NCBI GenBank assembly: GCA_900555835.1
Contig: USMK01000004.1
Span: forward strand, 1 to 64,000
Direction of reading: 5' to 3'
Length of the DNA: 64,000 nucleotides
Source: an uncultured Clostridium sp.
GTDB lineage: Bacteria; Bacillota; Clostridia; TANB77; CAG-508
Shown here: in pieces, positions 28,707 through 37,409 of the stretch
Position numbering within the stretch: position 1 is the stretch's first letter
Layout: the number at the start of each line of letters is the position of its first letter
Program-made: the position numbers and the translations under genes
Notes under the pieces: generated by a model
The model's database searches: none
The model's input: only the letters and a program-made list of their open reading frames with translations
Told to the model about the DNA's origin: nothing

Positions 28707-31127
28707 ATGTTTCAAAATATTTCAGAACAGGAAACAATAAATAATAATGATAAACAAATAGAAAGTAAGAAAAAATTTAGTATTAAACAGTTATTAAAAA
28801 ATATGCTAACAATTCCAAATATAATTATTTATGTAGTTAGTTTTATGATATCAACAGTATCTATTCTAGATGGAATGGCTGTTTTTGCGATGGCTATTTT
28901 TGCAGCAGCTTGTAGTAATGGAATGGTTGCAGGACTTGTTTATGTTTCTACACTTGCAGGAACATTTGTAGGCTTAGGGAAAGAAGCCTTTTTAAATTAT
29001 TTACTTACTTCTTTGTTTTTTATGGTTCTTATGTTATTGGTCAAGCCTAGAATACAAGAAGAAACAAAAAACGAAAAAATGTTACTTGGGAAGCATTTAA
29101 TATTTGCAGTAATATGTTTGCAAGCTGTAAATTTATTTACAGGAACTTATTTAATTGCAGATTTACTAATAACAATAATGCAAGCTATATTAACATACAT
29201 ATTCTACAAAATATTTGTAAATTCAATTCCTGTATTACAAGATATAGGCTCAAAAAAAGCATTTACAATAGAAGAAGTAATAGGTGCAAGCTTGCTAGTT
29301 TCTATTGCAATTTCGGCAACAAGTAATGTAAATTTATTTGGGATAAGTATATCAAACATTCTTAGTATTTTATTAGTGTTAATTTTAGGCTGGAAAAATG
29401 GAATTTTAGTTGGAGCTACTACTGGTTTAACTATTGGTGTTGTACTTGCTATTATTGGAGTTGGAGATAATGGTATAATTGCAACATATGCTTTATCTGG
29501 AATGATTGCTGGAATACTTAATAAATTTGGCAGAATTGGTGTTATTGTAGGTTTTGCAATTGGAAGTGGAATTTTAATATATACAACAAATTCTAATATT
29601 GAAACAGGAGTATATATTAAAGAATTGCTAATAGCTTCAATTGGACTATTGCTAATGCCAAAGAGCATAGAAATAAATATTAAAGATATTGTTCCAGAAA
29701 CAAAGTTATTACCAGTAACAATGGCAAATGTATTATCAGCTGGAAAACAGACTATATACAAACTAAATAGTGTATCTGATGCAATTTCTGAAATGGCCAA
29801 AAGCTATGAAGAAGCAGCTGCCACAATTGTTGACGAAGAAGCTGATAATATAAAAAGAAACAAAAAAATATTTATTGACGAAATGTTAACAAATTTAGAA
29901 ACAATTAGTGATAATATTTTATATGACGATTTAATAAACGAAGAAAACGGAATTTTAGACGATATATTTGAAGTTTTAATTGAAAAAGAAGAACTAGAAA
30001 GAGAAGATTTAATTAAAATATTTGAAAACCATAATAGCTACATAGTTGGAGCAGATGGAGAAGAAATTTCACAAGCAATGGAAAACAGCTTATTCCAAGT
30101 TCTAAAAAATATCAATTATACATACAAAATAAGTAAAATTAATTTTGTGTGGAAACAAAAAGAAATTGCAGATAAAAAGAATATGTCAAATAAGCTAAAT
30201 GTAGTTTCAAAAGTTATTTCAAATTTAGCTGATGAAATTGAGCAAGATAATAAGTTAAGACAAGACGAAGAAGAAGAAATTAGAGTACTAGCAAAGCAAA
30301 AAGATATTGAATTAGAAGATGTTTTAATAAATAAACAAAAAAACGGAAAATATATAGCCAAATTAAAATCTATTCCAAAAAACAATAGTGTAATTATGAT
30401 TATGGAAAACATTATATCTAAGGTTTTAAACAGCAAAATGAAGTATGCTGGAAAAGAAGAAGAATATTCTAGATATGAATCAGAAGATAAGTTCAAACTA
30501 GAAATTGGAATATCTAGAACAACAAAGAGTAATAGCGAAATTTCCGGAGATAGTAGTATACAAACAAAGCTAAAAGATGGCAAATATTTACTAGCAATAA
30601 GTGATGGAATGGGAACAGGACAAGCAGCAAAAAATAGTAGTAAAAGAGTAATAAATATGCTTGAAAATTTACTAACATCTGGATTTGAAAAAGATACTTC
30701 AATAGAACTTATAAACACTGCTATGACAGCAAATGTAAGTGATGATATGTATGCAACAATTGATGCTGTAATTTTAGATATGTATAATGGAAATGTTGAA
30801 TTTATAAAAAATGGTGCATGCAGTACATATATAAAAACCAAAGAAGGGGTGCAGATAATAAAAGATGCTTCAATTCCAGTTGGAATGAGTAATAGTGTAA
30901 AATCTGTTACTTATGACAAAGACTTGGAAGAAGGAGATATGGTTCTAATTTGCTCAGATGGTGTACAAGATTCAGGTGAAGAAAATTGGCTTAAAAATAT
31001 ATTAGAAAAATTGCAAACAGAAAATGTGCAAAAAATAGCAGATATAATAATAAAAGAATCTATTGACAACAATTTTGGAATTGCCAAAGACGATATGACA
31101 ATAATAATAGCTAGGGTAAGAAAATAA
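28707..31127 (+). CDS. spoIIE: Stage II sporulation protein E (PP2C-type phosphatase)
   Basis: An 806-aa protein. SpoIIE sits at the polar septum during sporulation and dephosphorylates SpoIIAA to release sigma-F in the forespore. About ten hydrophobic helices occupy residues 30-325, a linker region follows (about 330-580), and the C-terminal 230 residues are a PP2C phosphatase with metal-binding motifs SDGMGTGQAAKNS, CSDGVQDSGEENW and DDMTIIIARV. Length and order match the family. AGAGG lies 8 bases before the ATG; a GTG 9 bases upstream overlaps it. The gene is monocistronic, ending in a terminator shared with the convergent thioesterase. It is the main evidence that the organism can form spores. 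Confidence 0.93.
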   Translation: MFQNISEQETINNNDKQIESKKKFSIKQLLKNMLTIPNIIIYVVSFMISTVSILDGMAVFAMAIFAAACSNGMVAGLVYVSTLAGTFVGLGKEAFLNYLLTSLFFMVLMLLVKPRIQEETKNEKMLLGKHLIFAVICLQAVNLFTGTYLIADLLITIMQAILTYIFYKIFVNSIPVLQDIGSKKAFTIEEVIGASLLVSIAISATSNVNLFGISISNILSILLVLILGWKNGILVGATTGLTIGVVLAIIGVGDNGIIATYALSGMIAGILNKFGRIGVIVGFAIGSGILIYTTNSNIETGVYIKELLIASIGLLLMPKSIEINIKDIVPETKLLPVTMANVLSAGKQTIYKLNSVSDAISEMAKSYEEAAATIVDEEADNIKRNKKIFIDEMLTNLETISDNILYDDLINEENGILDDIFEVLIEKEELEREDLIKIFENHNSYIVGADGEEISQAMENSLFQVLKNINYTYKISKINFVWKQKEIADKKNMSNKLNVVSKVISNLADEIEQDNKLRQDEEEEIRVLAKQKDIELEDVLINKQKNGKYIAKLKSIPKNNSVIMIMENIISKVLNSKMKYAGKEEEYSRYESEDKFKLEIGISRTTKSNSEISGDSSIQTKLKDGKYLLAISDGMGTGQAAKNSSKRVINMLENLLTSGFEKDTSIELINTAMTANVSDDMYATIDAVILDMYNGNVEFIKNGACSTYIKTKEGVQIIKDASIPVGMSNSVKSVTYDKDLEEGDMVLICSDGVQDSGEENWLKNILEKLQTENVQKIADIIIKESIDNNFGIAKDDMTIIIARVRK

Positions 31128-31135
31128 CCCTAGCT
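31109..31135. terminator. Shared terminator of spoIIE and acyl-ACP thioesterase
   Basis: AGCTAGGGT (31109-31117) pairs with ACCCTAGCT (31127-31135). The stem overlaps the last codons of both convergent genes. Confidence 0.75.
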
Positions 31136-31859
31136 TAATTTTATTATACAATGCAATTTGCTTAAATCTTCACTTCTTATAACAACATAATGCTCAGAAC
31201 CTAATTGATAATAAAAAGATTTCGTTTTATCCCCATAAATGGCTTGGTTTTTATACATGATTTCCACATTTGAAAATTCTACATTTCTATAAACATCTTC
31301 TGGAAGCACTTCATTTGCAATATCAAGGTAGTTTGAGTTATGCACATGATGGTTTGTGTCTATGTCCCTACGCATTACAGTATAATCATATGTAGCTAAA
31401 TATGGGGCATTTGGAACAGCAAGCTTGTAAAGTGTATTTTCAAAAACGTGTTCATCAGTTGGTTGGTAGGCTTCTAAAAGTTCTGGTGTTATTTTTGCAA
31501 GATGAGCTTCTGGCAAGTTATATAATGCCCATTTGGAAGTTGCTATTGCTATTAAATTATTGTTTTCGTCATATAATTTGTAATCACGATAAGAACAAAC
31601 ACGTTCCGAACCAGCAGACCAAGTTTCGATATGTATTTTTTCTTCACATTCAGGTCTTCTATATATTTTAAGTTTCCAAAATAAAACTAGCCAAACCAAA
31701 TGAGTTCTTTCAAAATCTTTTATTCCGTATCCGAGCTTCGTCTGAATGTACACTTCCAGCTTCACGTAAATATTTTAAAAATCCTTTATAAGTAAGTTTG
31801 TTATTTTCGTCAACATAATCATAATCAATTATAAAATTAGAGTTAGAATGATAACCCAT
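31130..31859 (-). CDS. Acyl-ACP thioesterase, with +1 recoding at CGG
   Basis: Acyl-ACP thioesterases hydrolyse acyl-ACP to free fatty acid and ACP. The protein folds as two hotdog domains; the second contains DIDTNHHVHNSNY, which resembles the DxNxHVNN motif of this family. It begins MGYHSNSNFIIDYDYV at the ATG at 31859, with AGGAAG upstream. After 42 codons the frame meets CGG (31733-31731) and would stop 7 codons later. Skipping that C gives SDEAGYGIKDFERTHLVW and a 242-aa protein of normal length, with the conserved glycine-rich turn before the first catalytic region restored. A shorter start at 31765 would lose the first 44 residues, which contain a recognisable first hotdog strand. Confidence 0.85.
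31730..31733 (-). other. CGGA +1 recoding site in acyl-ACP thioesterase
   Basis: Zero frame: GAA GCT CGG ATA CGG AAT AAA AGA TTT TGA. Skipping the C of the first CGG gives GCT GGA TAC GGA ATA AAA GAT, which continues to the normal end. A second CGG exists only in the unshifted frame, so it is not met after the skip. Confidence 0.8.
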
Positions 31860-31906
31860 ATGTAAAACACTTCCTATCTTTAAAATCTTGTTAAATAATA
31901 GATAAT

Positions 31907-31935
31907 ATTATAACATTATTCTTGTAATTATGCAA
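31907..31935 (-). promoter_or_regulatory. Promoter of acyl-ACP thioesterase
   Basis: Minus strand: TTGCAT (31935-31930), 17-base spacer, TATAAT (31912-31907). It overlaps the divergent promoter of the WG-repeat operon. Confidence 0.6.
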
Positions 31936-31950
31936 AAAAAATGTTATAGT
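31922..31950 (+). promoter_or_regulatory. Promoter of the WG-repeat / acpS / tatD operon
   Basis: TTGTAA (31922-31927), 17-base spacer, TATAGT (31945-31950). The two divergent promoters share 14 bases, so firing of one should hinder the other. Confidence 0.55.
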
Positions 31951-31986
31951 GTATATGTAAAAAAATATATGTTCGAGGGAGATTTT

Positions 31987-33510
31987 ATGGGCGGAAAAAG
32001 ATATGATGAAGAACCTAAGTTAAATAAAAAGAAGGTATTTAGTGTAATATTAGGAATTGTGGTTATAATAATGTTTGTGCTTACTCTTTCAAAGCTTTTG
32101 CAAGATGGAGATAAGTTCAAAGAAAAAGCAAATGAAGAAACACCTAAATACTTTTCGGTATACACAAATGACAAATGGGGAATTATAGACCAAAACGGAA
32201 AATATGTTATAAATCCAACATATACAGAAATGATTGTAATCCCAGATGAAGATACAGCCAGTTTCCAATGTGTATATGACGTAAATTACCAAGATGGAAC
32301 ATATAAAACCAAAATTATAAATCAAAATAATGAAAACATATATACTGAATATGATGATGCAGAATTTATGATAAATTATGATAGCGCAAATGTGCTATGG
32401 TATGAGAAAAATGTTGTAAAAGTAAAAAAAGACGGTAAATACGGAATGGTAAATACAAAAGGCAGAGAGCTTTTAGCTTGTGAATATGACAGTATAGAAC
32501 CATTAAAAGGTGTTGAAAATGTATTTGTTATAAAAGAAAATAATTTAGTTGGTTTAAGTGATAATTTTGGAAATATAATAGTTGATACAAAATATAAAAA
32601 TATAAAACCATTAGTAGAAGGAAACAAAAAAGAATTTATTATAATAAACGAAGAAGGAAAACAAGGAATTGCTTTATCAGACAAAACAGTTAGTTTAGAG
32701 TGTAAATATGACGAAATAAAAAATGTTACAGCAAACAATGCATATGTTGTAAAACAAAATGGAAAATGGCAAATAATTGACAAAGATAACTCAATTAATA
32801 TAGAAACAGGATTTGAAGATGTAACCGAAATGTCTAACAAATACATAATTGTAAAAAATAAAAACAAATATGGAGTAATAGACACAAATGGAGCAGAGGT
32901 AATAAAATCTGAATATGATGCATTATCATATTCTTTTGGAGAATATTTTGTAGCGAAAAAAGATAATAAATACGGAATAATAAATTCCGCAGGAGAAACT
33001 AAGTTAGACTTTACATATGACTCTCTAAAATACAGAAAAGATGCAGATTTGTTTGTAGGAGAAGTTGGAGAAAATGAACCTAAAATAATCGACAAAGAAT
33101 TTACAGAAAGATTAACAGGAATAATTTCAAAAGTAGATTCAGAAAAAGGTTATATACAAATAAGAACAAATGGAGAAAATAAATATTACAACTTCAAATT
33201 AGAAGAAAAAAATAATACGGAAATTTTTCCAAATAACACTATTTTTTTAAGCAAAAAAGACGGAAAGTATGGATATATAAATAAACAAGGAGAGGTAGTT
33301 GTAGACTATATTTATGATGATGCAAAAGAGCAAAATGAATATGGTTATGCAAGTGTTAATAAAAACGGAAAATGGGGAGCTATTGACCAAAGTGGAAAAG
33401 TAGTACAAGAACCAATGTATGAATTAAAAAATAATATAGTTGTTGATTTTATAGGAAAATGGCATTTAGCAGAAGATATAAATGCAAATTACTATACAGA
33501 TGCTAAATAA
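31987..33510 (+). CDS. Membrane-anchored WG-repeat protein
   Basis: A 507-aa protein with one N-terminal membrane helix (about residues 17-36) and an extracytoplasmic region of repeated WG/KYG units (WGIIDQNGKYVINPTYTEM, KYGMVNTKGRELLACEYD, KYGVIDTNGAEVIKSEYD, KYGIINSAGETKLDFTYD, KYGYINKQGEVVVDYIYD, KWGAIDQSGKVVQEPMYE). WG repeats are about 35-45 residues, probably beta hairpins, and are common in surface proteins of unknown role. The ATG at 31987 follows GAGGGAG; an earlier ATG lies in the promoter region. First gene of an operon with acpS (13 bases downstream) and tatD. Confidence 0.85.
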   Translation: MGGKRYDEEPKLNKKKVFSVILGIVVIIMFVLTLSKLLQDGDKFKEKANEETPKYFSVYTNDKWGIIDQNGKYVINPTYTEMIVIPDEDTASFQCVYDVNYQDGTYKTKIINQNNENIYTEYDDAEFMINYDSANVLWYEKNVVKVKKDGKYGMVNTKGRELLACEYDSIEPLKGVENVFVIKENNLVGLSDNFGNIIVDTKYKNIKPLVEGNKKEFIIINEEGKQGIALSDKTVSLECKYDEIKNVTANNAYVVKQNGKWQIIDKDNSINIETGFEDVTEMSNKYIIVKNKNKYGVIDTNGAEVIKSEYDALSYSFGEYFVAKKDNKYGIINSAGETKLDFTYDSLKYRKDADLFVGEVGENEPKIIDKEFTERLTGIISKVDSEKGYIQIRTNGENKYYNFKLEEKNNTEIFPNNTIFLSKKDGKYGYINKQGEVVVDYIYDDAKEQNEYGYASVNKNGKWGAIDQSGKVVQEPMYELKNNIVVDFIGKWHLAEDINANYYTDAK

Positions 33511-33523
33511 AAAGGAGTAAACA

Positions 33524-33901
33524 ATGCGTATATTATGTGGAACAGATATAATTGAAATATCAAGAGTTGAAAAATCTATAAATAACACAAATGGCAGATT
33601 TATTAAAGACATATATACTAAAAAAGAAATAGAATATTGCGAAAATAGAGGCCAAGCAAAATATCAGCATTATGCTGCTAGATTTGCAGCAAAAGAGGCT
33701 TTATTTAAAGCCATTAGTGAATTTTTAAATGATAAATATGAAGTATCTTGGCAAAATGCCCAAATAATAAATGACGAAAATGGAAAACCACATATAGAAT
33801 TTATAGATGTAGAATTTCCACAAATAGAAAGCATAGATATAAGCATATCACACTCAAAAGAATATGCTGTTGCACAAGTAGTAGTGTTATGCAAGGAGTA
33901 G
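33524..33901 (+). CDS. acpS: Holo-[acyl-carrier-protein] synthase
   Basis: A 125-aa enzyme that transfers 4'-phosphopantetheine from CoA to apo-ACP, needed for fatty acid synthesis. Magnesium ligands are visible as Asp8 (GTDIIEISR) and Glu58 (FAAKEALFKAI). The C-terminal SISHSKEYAVAQVV is the usual final strand motif. Length is typical. AAGGAG precedes the start. The same neighbourhood holds an acyl-ACP thioesterase on the other strand, a second acyl-ACP function. Confidence 0.93.
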   Translation: MRILCGTDIIEISRVEKSINNTNGRFIKDIYTKKEIEYCENRGQAKYQHYAARFAAKEALFKAISEFLNDKYEVSWQNAQIINDENGKPHIEFIDVEFPQIESIDISISHSKEYAVAQVVVLCKE

Positions 33902-33905
33902 AAAA

Positions 33906-34668
33906 ATGAAACTATTTGATTCACATTGTCATTATAATGACGAGAAATTTAATGAAGATAGAGAAGACATAATAAAACAAGATATGCAAAACGGAATTGC
34001 AAATGCGGTTGTAGCAGGATATAGTGTAGATTCTTCAATTAAAGCGGTTCGAATTGCAGAAGAATATAAACATCTATATGCAATTGTACGGAATATCTCC
34101 AAATGATGTGGAAGATATTGATTATGCTAAAATAGAAGAATTAGCTCAAAACGAAAAAGTTGTTGGAATAGGCGAAATTGGATTAGATTATTATTGGAAT
34201 AAAGAAAACAAAGAATTACAAAAAGAAGTCTTTATAAAACAAATAGAAATAGCAAATAAGCTAAATTTGCCAATTATAATCCACACAAGAGAGGCTGTAA
34301 TGGATACAATAGAGATTTTAAAACAATATCCAGTAAAACAAAAAGGAATATTTCATTGTTGTCCACTAAATGTAGAACTAATAAAAGAAGCGCTAAAACT
34401 TGGATTTTATATATCATTTTCAGGAAATGTAACATTTAAAAATTCAAAAAATGCAAATCTTTGTATAGAAACTGTACCGATAGACCGAATTTTAATAGAA
34501 ACAGATAGCCCATATATGAGTCCAGAGCCATTTAGAGGAACGAGAAATACACCAACACATGTTAGATATGTAGCAGAAAAAATAGCCAATGTAAAGCAAT
34601 TAGATGAAGAAGTAATAGCAAAGCAAACATTTGAAAATGCTTGTAGAATATTAAAAATAAGCAAATAA
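33906..34668 (+). CDS. tatD: TatD-family metal-dependent DNase, with +1 recoding at CGG
   Basis: TatD proteins are TIM-barrel metal-dependent hydrolases with DNase activity. Motifs in order: DSHCHYNDEKF (His7, His9), GEIGLDYYW (Glu90), IHTREA, HCCP and ETDSPYM. The frame breaks at CGG (34089-34091), five codons before a stop. Skipping the C gives YAIVGISPNDV, matching the family's VGIHP motif at the correct place, and a 253-aa protein of normal length. Here the recoded residue is a conserved glycine. It follows acpS by 4 bases. The long hairpin at 34653-34709 overlaps its end. Confidence 0.88.
34089..34092 (+). other. CGGA +1 recoding site in tatD
   Basis: Zero frame: ATT GTA CGG AAT ATC TCC AAA TGA. 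Skipping C gives GTA GGA ATA TCT CCA AAT GAT. The glycine gained is the G of the conserved VGI(H/S)P motif, which supports GGA decoding specifically. Confidence 0.85.
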
Positions 34669-34709
34669 AATACCCTATTGAACATAGGGCATTTTTATTT
34701 GCTTATTTT
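34653..34709. terminator. Long bidirectional terminator between tatD and htpX
   Basis: AAATAAGCAAATAAAA near 34654 pairs with TTTTATTTGCTTATTT ending near 34709, continued by ACCCTAT/ATAGGGC around the loop TGAAC. About 24 bp with one bulge; the arms cover the last codons of both genes. Confidence 0.8.
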
Positions 34710-35600
34710 ATATTTCTTAATGCTTCAATTCTAGCTTCAACAGATGGATGTGTTGAAAACCAATCAGTTTTAGATTTTTTTCCATTTGCATCTTTTTTTA
34801 ATGGATTTGCAATATACATATGAGCAGTAGAAGAATTTGCATTTTCCATTTGGTGTGTATCTGCATCTAATTTTTCAAGAGCTGAAATTAAACCTTGTGG
34901 ATTTCTTGTAAATTCTACCGCAGTAGCATCTGCTAAGAATTCTCTTCTTCTAGAAACTGAAAGTTGAATTAGTTTAGAGAAAATTGGGGAAATCAGCAAT
35001 AAAACTGCTCCAATTAGCATGACTATTGCATTTCCGCTTACTATCATTATCGCTATCTCTACCACCATAAAAAACTGCACGAGAACACATATCTGCAAGC
35101 ATCAATACAAGTCCAACCATTACAGTAACAACTGCTGAAAGTCTTATATCATAATTCTTAATATGAGCCATTTCGTGAGCTATAACTCCTTCAAGTTCAT
35201 AATAATTAAGTGTATCTAGCAATGCTGTTGTTACACATATTACCGCATGCTCTGGGTCTCTACCAGTTGCAAAAGCATTTGGTTGCATAGATTCTACAAC
35301 ATATAACTTTGGTTTAGTGGTTAAACCAGAAGAAGCCATAAGTGAATCTAAAATATTAACAATTTTTTGGTCTTCTTCGTGTGTTGCAGGTCTTGCCTTA
35401 TTTAATGCTAGGACGATTTTATCAGAATTGTAATAAGATGCCCAAGCAGATATTATAGAAAATGCTAATGCAAAAACAATGGCATATGGTCCAAAATCAA
35501 AAGCATAAGCAATATAATATAAAATTAGTGTAAGAACTACTATAAATATTGATATTATAAAACCTGTTTTAATTTTATTATTTTTTACATCTTGTATCAT
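34703..35600 (-). CDS. htpX: HtpX-family membrane zinc protease, with +1 recoding at CGG
   Basis: HtpX is a membrane metalloprotease in quality control of membrane proteins. Two N-terminal helices (about residues 12-52) are followed by the zinc site HEMAH at 142-146. The frame meets CGG at 35036 (codon 189) and would stop 20 codons later. Skipping the C gives NDSKGNAIVMLIGAVLL, a further membrane helix, and the third zinc ligand region RRREFLADA. The protein is then 298 aa, normal for HtpX. Without recoding the catalytic histidines and the third ligand would be on different polypeptides. lemA lies 14 bases upstream; the lemA-htpX pair is common in bacteria. Confidence 0.88.
35033..35036 (-). 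other. CGGA +1 recoding site in htpX
   Basis: Zero frame: AGT AAG CGG AAA TGC AAT. Skipping the C gives AAG GGA AAT GCA ATA GTC ATG, entering a hydrophobic helix. The residue is in a variable linker, so only frame, length and downstream motifs support it. Confidence 0.75.
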
Positions 35601-35614
35601 AAATTTACCTCGAT

Positions 35615-36166
35615 TTATTTATTAAAATCTACTTTTACATTTTTTCTTGCTTCATCACTTTCAGCTTTGAATAATTCTTCTGGTTTGAAGTTAAACATAC
35701 TTGCAATAATATTTGTTGGAACTACTTCTAACTTTGTATTGTAAGCAGTTACACTATCATTATAGAATTGACGTGAAAATGAAATTTTATTTTCAGTAGC
35801 TCTTAATTCTTCTTGTAATTCAGAAAAGTTTTGGTTTGCTTTTAAATCTGGGTAGTTTTCTGAAACAGCCATAATTGTTTTTAATGCTCCTGATAATTCA
35901 TTATCTAAGTTTGCTTTTTCTCCAACAGAAGAAGCATTTGCCCAAGAAGTTCTAAGTTCTGTAACTTTTGATAAAACTTCTTTCTCATGTGTCATATATC
36001 CTTTTACAGATTCAACTAAATTTGGAATTAAATCAAATCTTCTTTGTAATTGAACATCAATTTGACTCCATGCATTTCTTACCTTTTGTCTTGCAACTAC
36101 TAATCCATTATATAGTGCAATAATTAGTACAACAAGTACTACAATAACTATAAGTGCTATCCACAT
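35615..36166 (-). CDS. lemA: LemA-family protein
   Basis: A 183-aa LemA protein: a short N-terminal membrane helix (about residues 2-20, IALIVIVVLVVLIIALYNG) followed by a long helical bundle (RRFDLIPNLVESVKGYMTHE is the characteristic stretch). LemA proteins are membrane-tethered; their role is uncertain, though lemA and htpX are often co-operonic, as here. GGAGG precedes the start. Confidence 0.92.
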   Translation of the reverse strand: MWIALIVIVVLVVLIIALYNGLVVARQKVRNAWSQIDVQLQRRFDLIPNLVESVKGYMTHEKEVLSKVTELRTSWANASSVGEKANLDNELSGALKTIMAVSENYPDLKANQNFSELQEELRATENKISFSRQFYNDSVTAYNTKLEVVPTNIIASMFNFKPEELFKAESDEARKNVKVDFNK

Positions 36167-36304
36167 ATTAAATTACCTCCTAAATATAAATATAGCAGTA
36201 TCATACCATATTTTATTTAAATATACAATAATTATGTGTCCTTTTTGCGAATTCTATGTTATAATTAAGTAATAAAAAATAAAAGAACAGAGGTGCTAAT
36301 AAAT

Positions 36305-37156
36305 ATGGATAAAAGATTGATATTATATGCAAGTATAATTATAGTATGTATAGTAGCAATAGGAATAGGAGTATATGCGCAATTTTTCTATGAAAATGGA
36401 GATAATGATCAATTTATGATCGGTGGAAATACATCAACTAAAAAAGACGAAAATAGTGAAAAAGAGGAAGAAGCAAAAAATACATTTGACTCATTATTTA
36501 CAAATTCACTAATATATACATCACAAGACTTCAACAATTCAGCAGTAAGAAAAGATAGCACCAAAGATTTAGTATATACAAATAATCAAATATCGAAAGT
36601 AGTTCAAGGAAAATATTCAATGAATATAAATGTACCAACAGTAAATATATCAAGCAAATATGCAGACGATATAAACAACAGTATAGAGCAAACATTTATA
36701 AAAAAAGCAACCGAAATAATAGTAAATGCCGAAAATAGCACACAATACACAATATACAACATAGACTATGCCTCATATGTAAGTGGTAACATATTATCAT
36801 TAGTGATAAAAGCAACAATAAAAGAAGGAGTTAATCCTCAAAGAATAATGTATTTAGGCTATAACTATAATTTACAAACAAACTCAAATATAACACTTAG
36901 TGAATATATGACATACAAAAATATATCAGAATCAACACTTCAAAATAAAATAAACAAAGAAATAAAAGAAATAAGCCAAAAAACAAAAGACCTAAACAAT
37001 GTAGGGTTCTCAGTCTACACAAGAGATCCAGAAAGCGACATCTACAAAATTGCCAACACTACCAACTACTTTCTAGGACCAGACAATTATATATATATAG
37101 TTTATGCATATGGCAATACAAATTATACAAGCGAAACAGATGTAATAGTATTTTAA
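36305..37156 (+). CDS. Membrane-anchored protein with DUF4163/DUF3298-like region
   Basis: A 283-aa protein. One N-terminal helix (about residues 4-24) is followed by a charged linker and an extracytoplasmic alpha/beta region (about 95-280; KYADDINNSIEQTFIKKATE, NILSLVIKATIKEG, GPDNYIYIVYAYGN). The pattern resembles DUF4163/DUF3298 domains found in RsiV-type proteins, but without an anti-sigma domain. I am unsure of the exact family. The start follows AGAGG; a GTG 12 bases earlier overlaps that site. Confidence 0.7.
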   Translation: MDKRLILYASIIIVCIVAIGIGVYAQFFYENGDNDQFMIGGNTSTKKDENSEKEEEAKNTFDSLFTNSLIYTSQDFNNSAVRKDSTKDLVYTNNQISKVVQGKYSMNINVPTVNISSKYADDINNSIEQTFIKKATEIIVNAENSTQYTIYNIDYASYVSGNILSLVIKATIKEGVNPQRIMYLGYNYNLQTNSNITLSEYMTYKNISESTLQNKINKEIKEISQKTKDLNNVGFSVYTRDPESDIYKIANTTNYFLGPDNYIYIVYAYGNTNYTSETDVIVF

Positions 37157-37186
37157 CAAAAAGGCAAATAACATTGCCTTTTTGTT
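37155..37186 (+). terminator. Terminator after 36305-37156
   Basis: AACAAAAAGGCAA (37155-37167) pairs with TTGCCTTTTTGTT (37174-37186). The right arm contains the -35 box of the next promoter. Confidence 0.75.
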
Positions 37187-37202
37187 ATTGATATGCTATA
37201 AT
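37174..37202 (+). promoter_or_regulatory. Promoter of small toxin-like gene 3
   Basis: TTGCCT (37174-37179), 17-base spacer, TATAAT (37197-37202). Confidence 0.65.
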
Positions 37203-37247
37203 AAGACCATCCTTTTATGAGGAAATCCATGAAAGGAGGTAAGCATA

Positions 37248-37340
37248 ATGGAAATCATTTTTATTATGTTAAAAGTATTGGCTATTATAATTGATATTTT
37301 AATTATTACAATAGAAATAATTAAATATCTCTATAAATAG
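37248..37340 (+). CDS. 30-aa hydrophobic peptide, type I toxin-like
   Basis: A 30-codon gene beginning MEIIFIMLKVLAIIIDILII, ending in KYLYK: a single membrane helix with a basic C-terminus. AAAGGAGG lies 5 bases before the ATG, an unusually strong site for such a small gene. It ends just before a GC-rich hairpin (37346-37369), and a consensus promoter faces it from 37410-37438. Size and layout are those of type I toxins. It is not similar in sequence to the 38-aa peptides. Confidence 0.65.
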   Translation: MEIIFIMLKVLAIIIDILIITIEIIKYLYK

Positions 37341-37345
37341 CAAGC

Positions 37346-37376
37346 CCCCCGTAGTAGCCGCTACGGGGGTTTTTTG
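37346..37376. terminator. Bidirectional terminator of toxin-like locus 3
   Basis: CCCCCGTAG (37346-37354) pairs with CTACGGGGG (37361-37369), followed by TTTTTTG. It is the most GC-rich spot in the window. Confidence 0.85.
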
Positions 37377-37403
37377 AAATCATTTATTATTATGTTTTGC
37401 TAT
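37346..37403 (-). ncRNA. Antisense RNA, candidate antitoxin 3
   Basis: A leftward transcript from the promoter at 37410-37438 would start near 37403 and reach the shared hairpin or read on over the 30-aa gene. Promoter and downstream bases (TATAATAATTTT) match the orphan copy at 27396-27424. Ends are estimated. Confidence 0.55.
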
Positions 37404-37409
37404 AAAATT

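Noticed and set aside
1521..35036. Sequencing or assembly error as the source of the frameshifts
   Set aside because: No homopolymers are involved and the sites share a codon-phase feature (C in frame), which a base-calling error would not respect. I cannot exclude it without reads, so it remains the first thing to check.
1521..35036. CGG reassigned to another amino acid without a frame change
   Set aside because: Reading CGG as any single amino acid leaves the stop codons 4 to 33 codons later in place and does not join the two halves.
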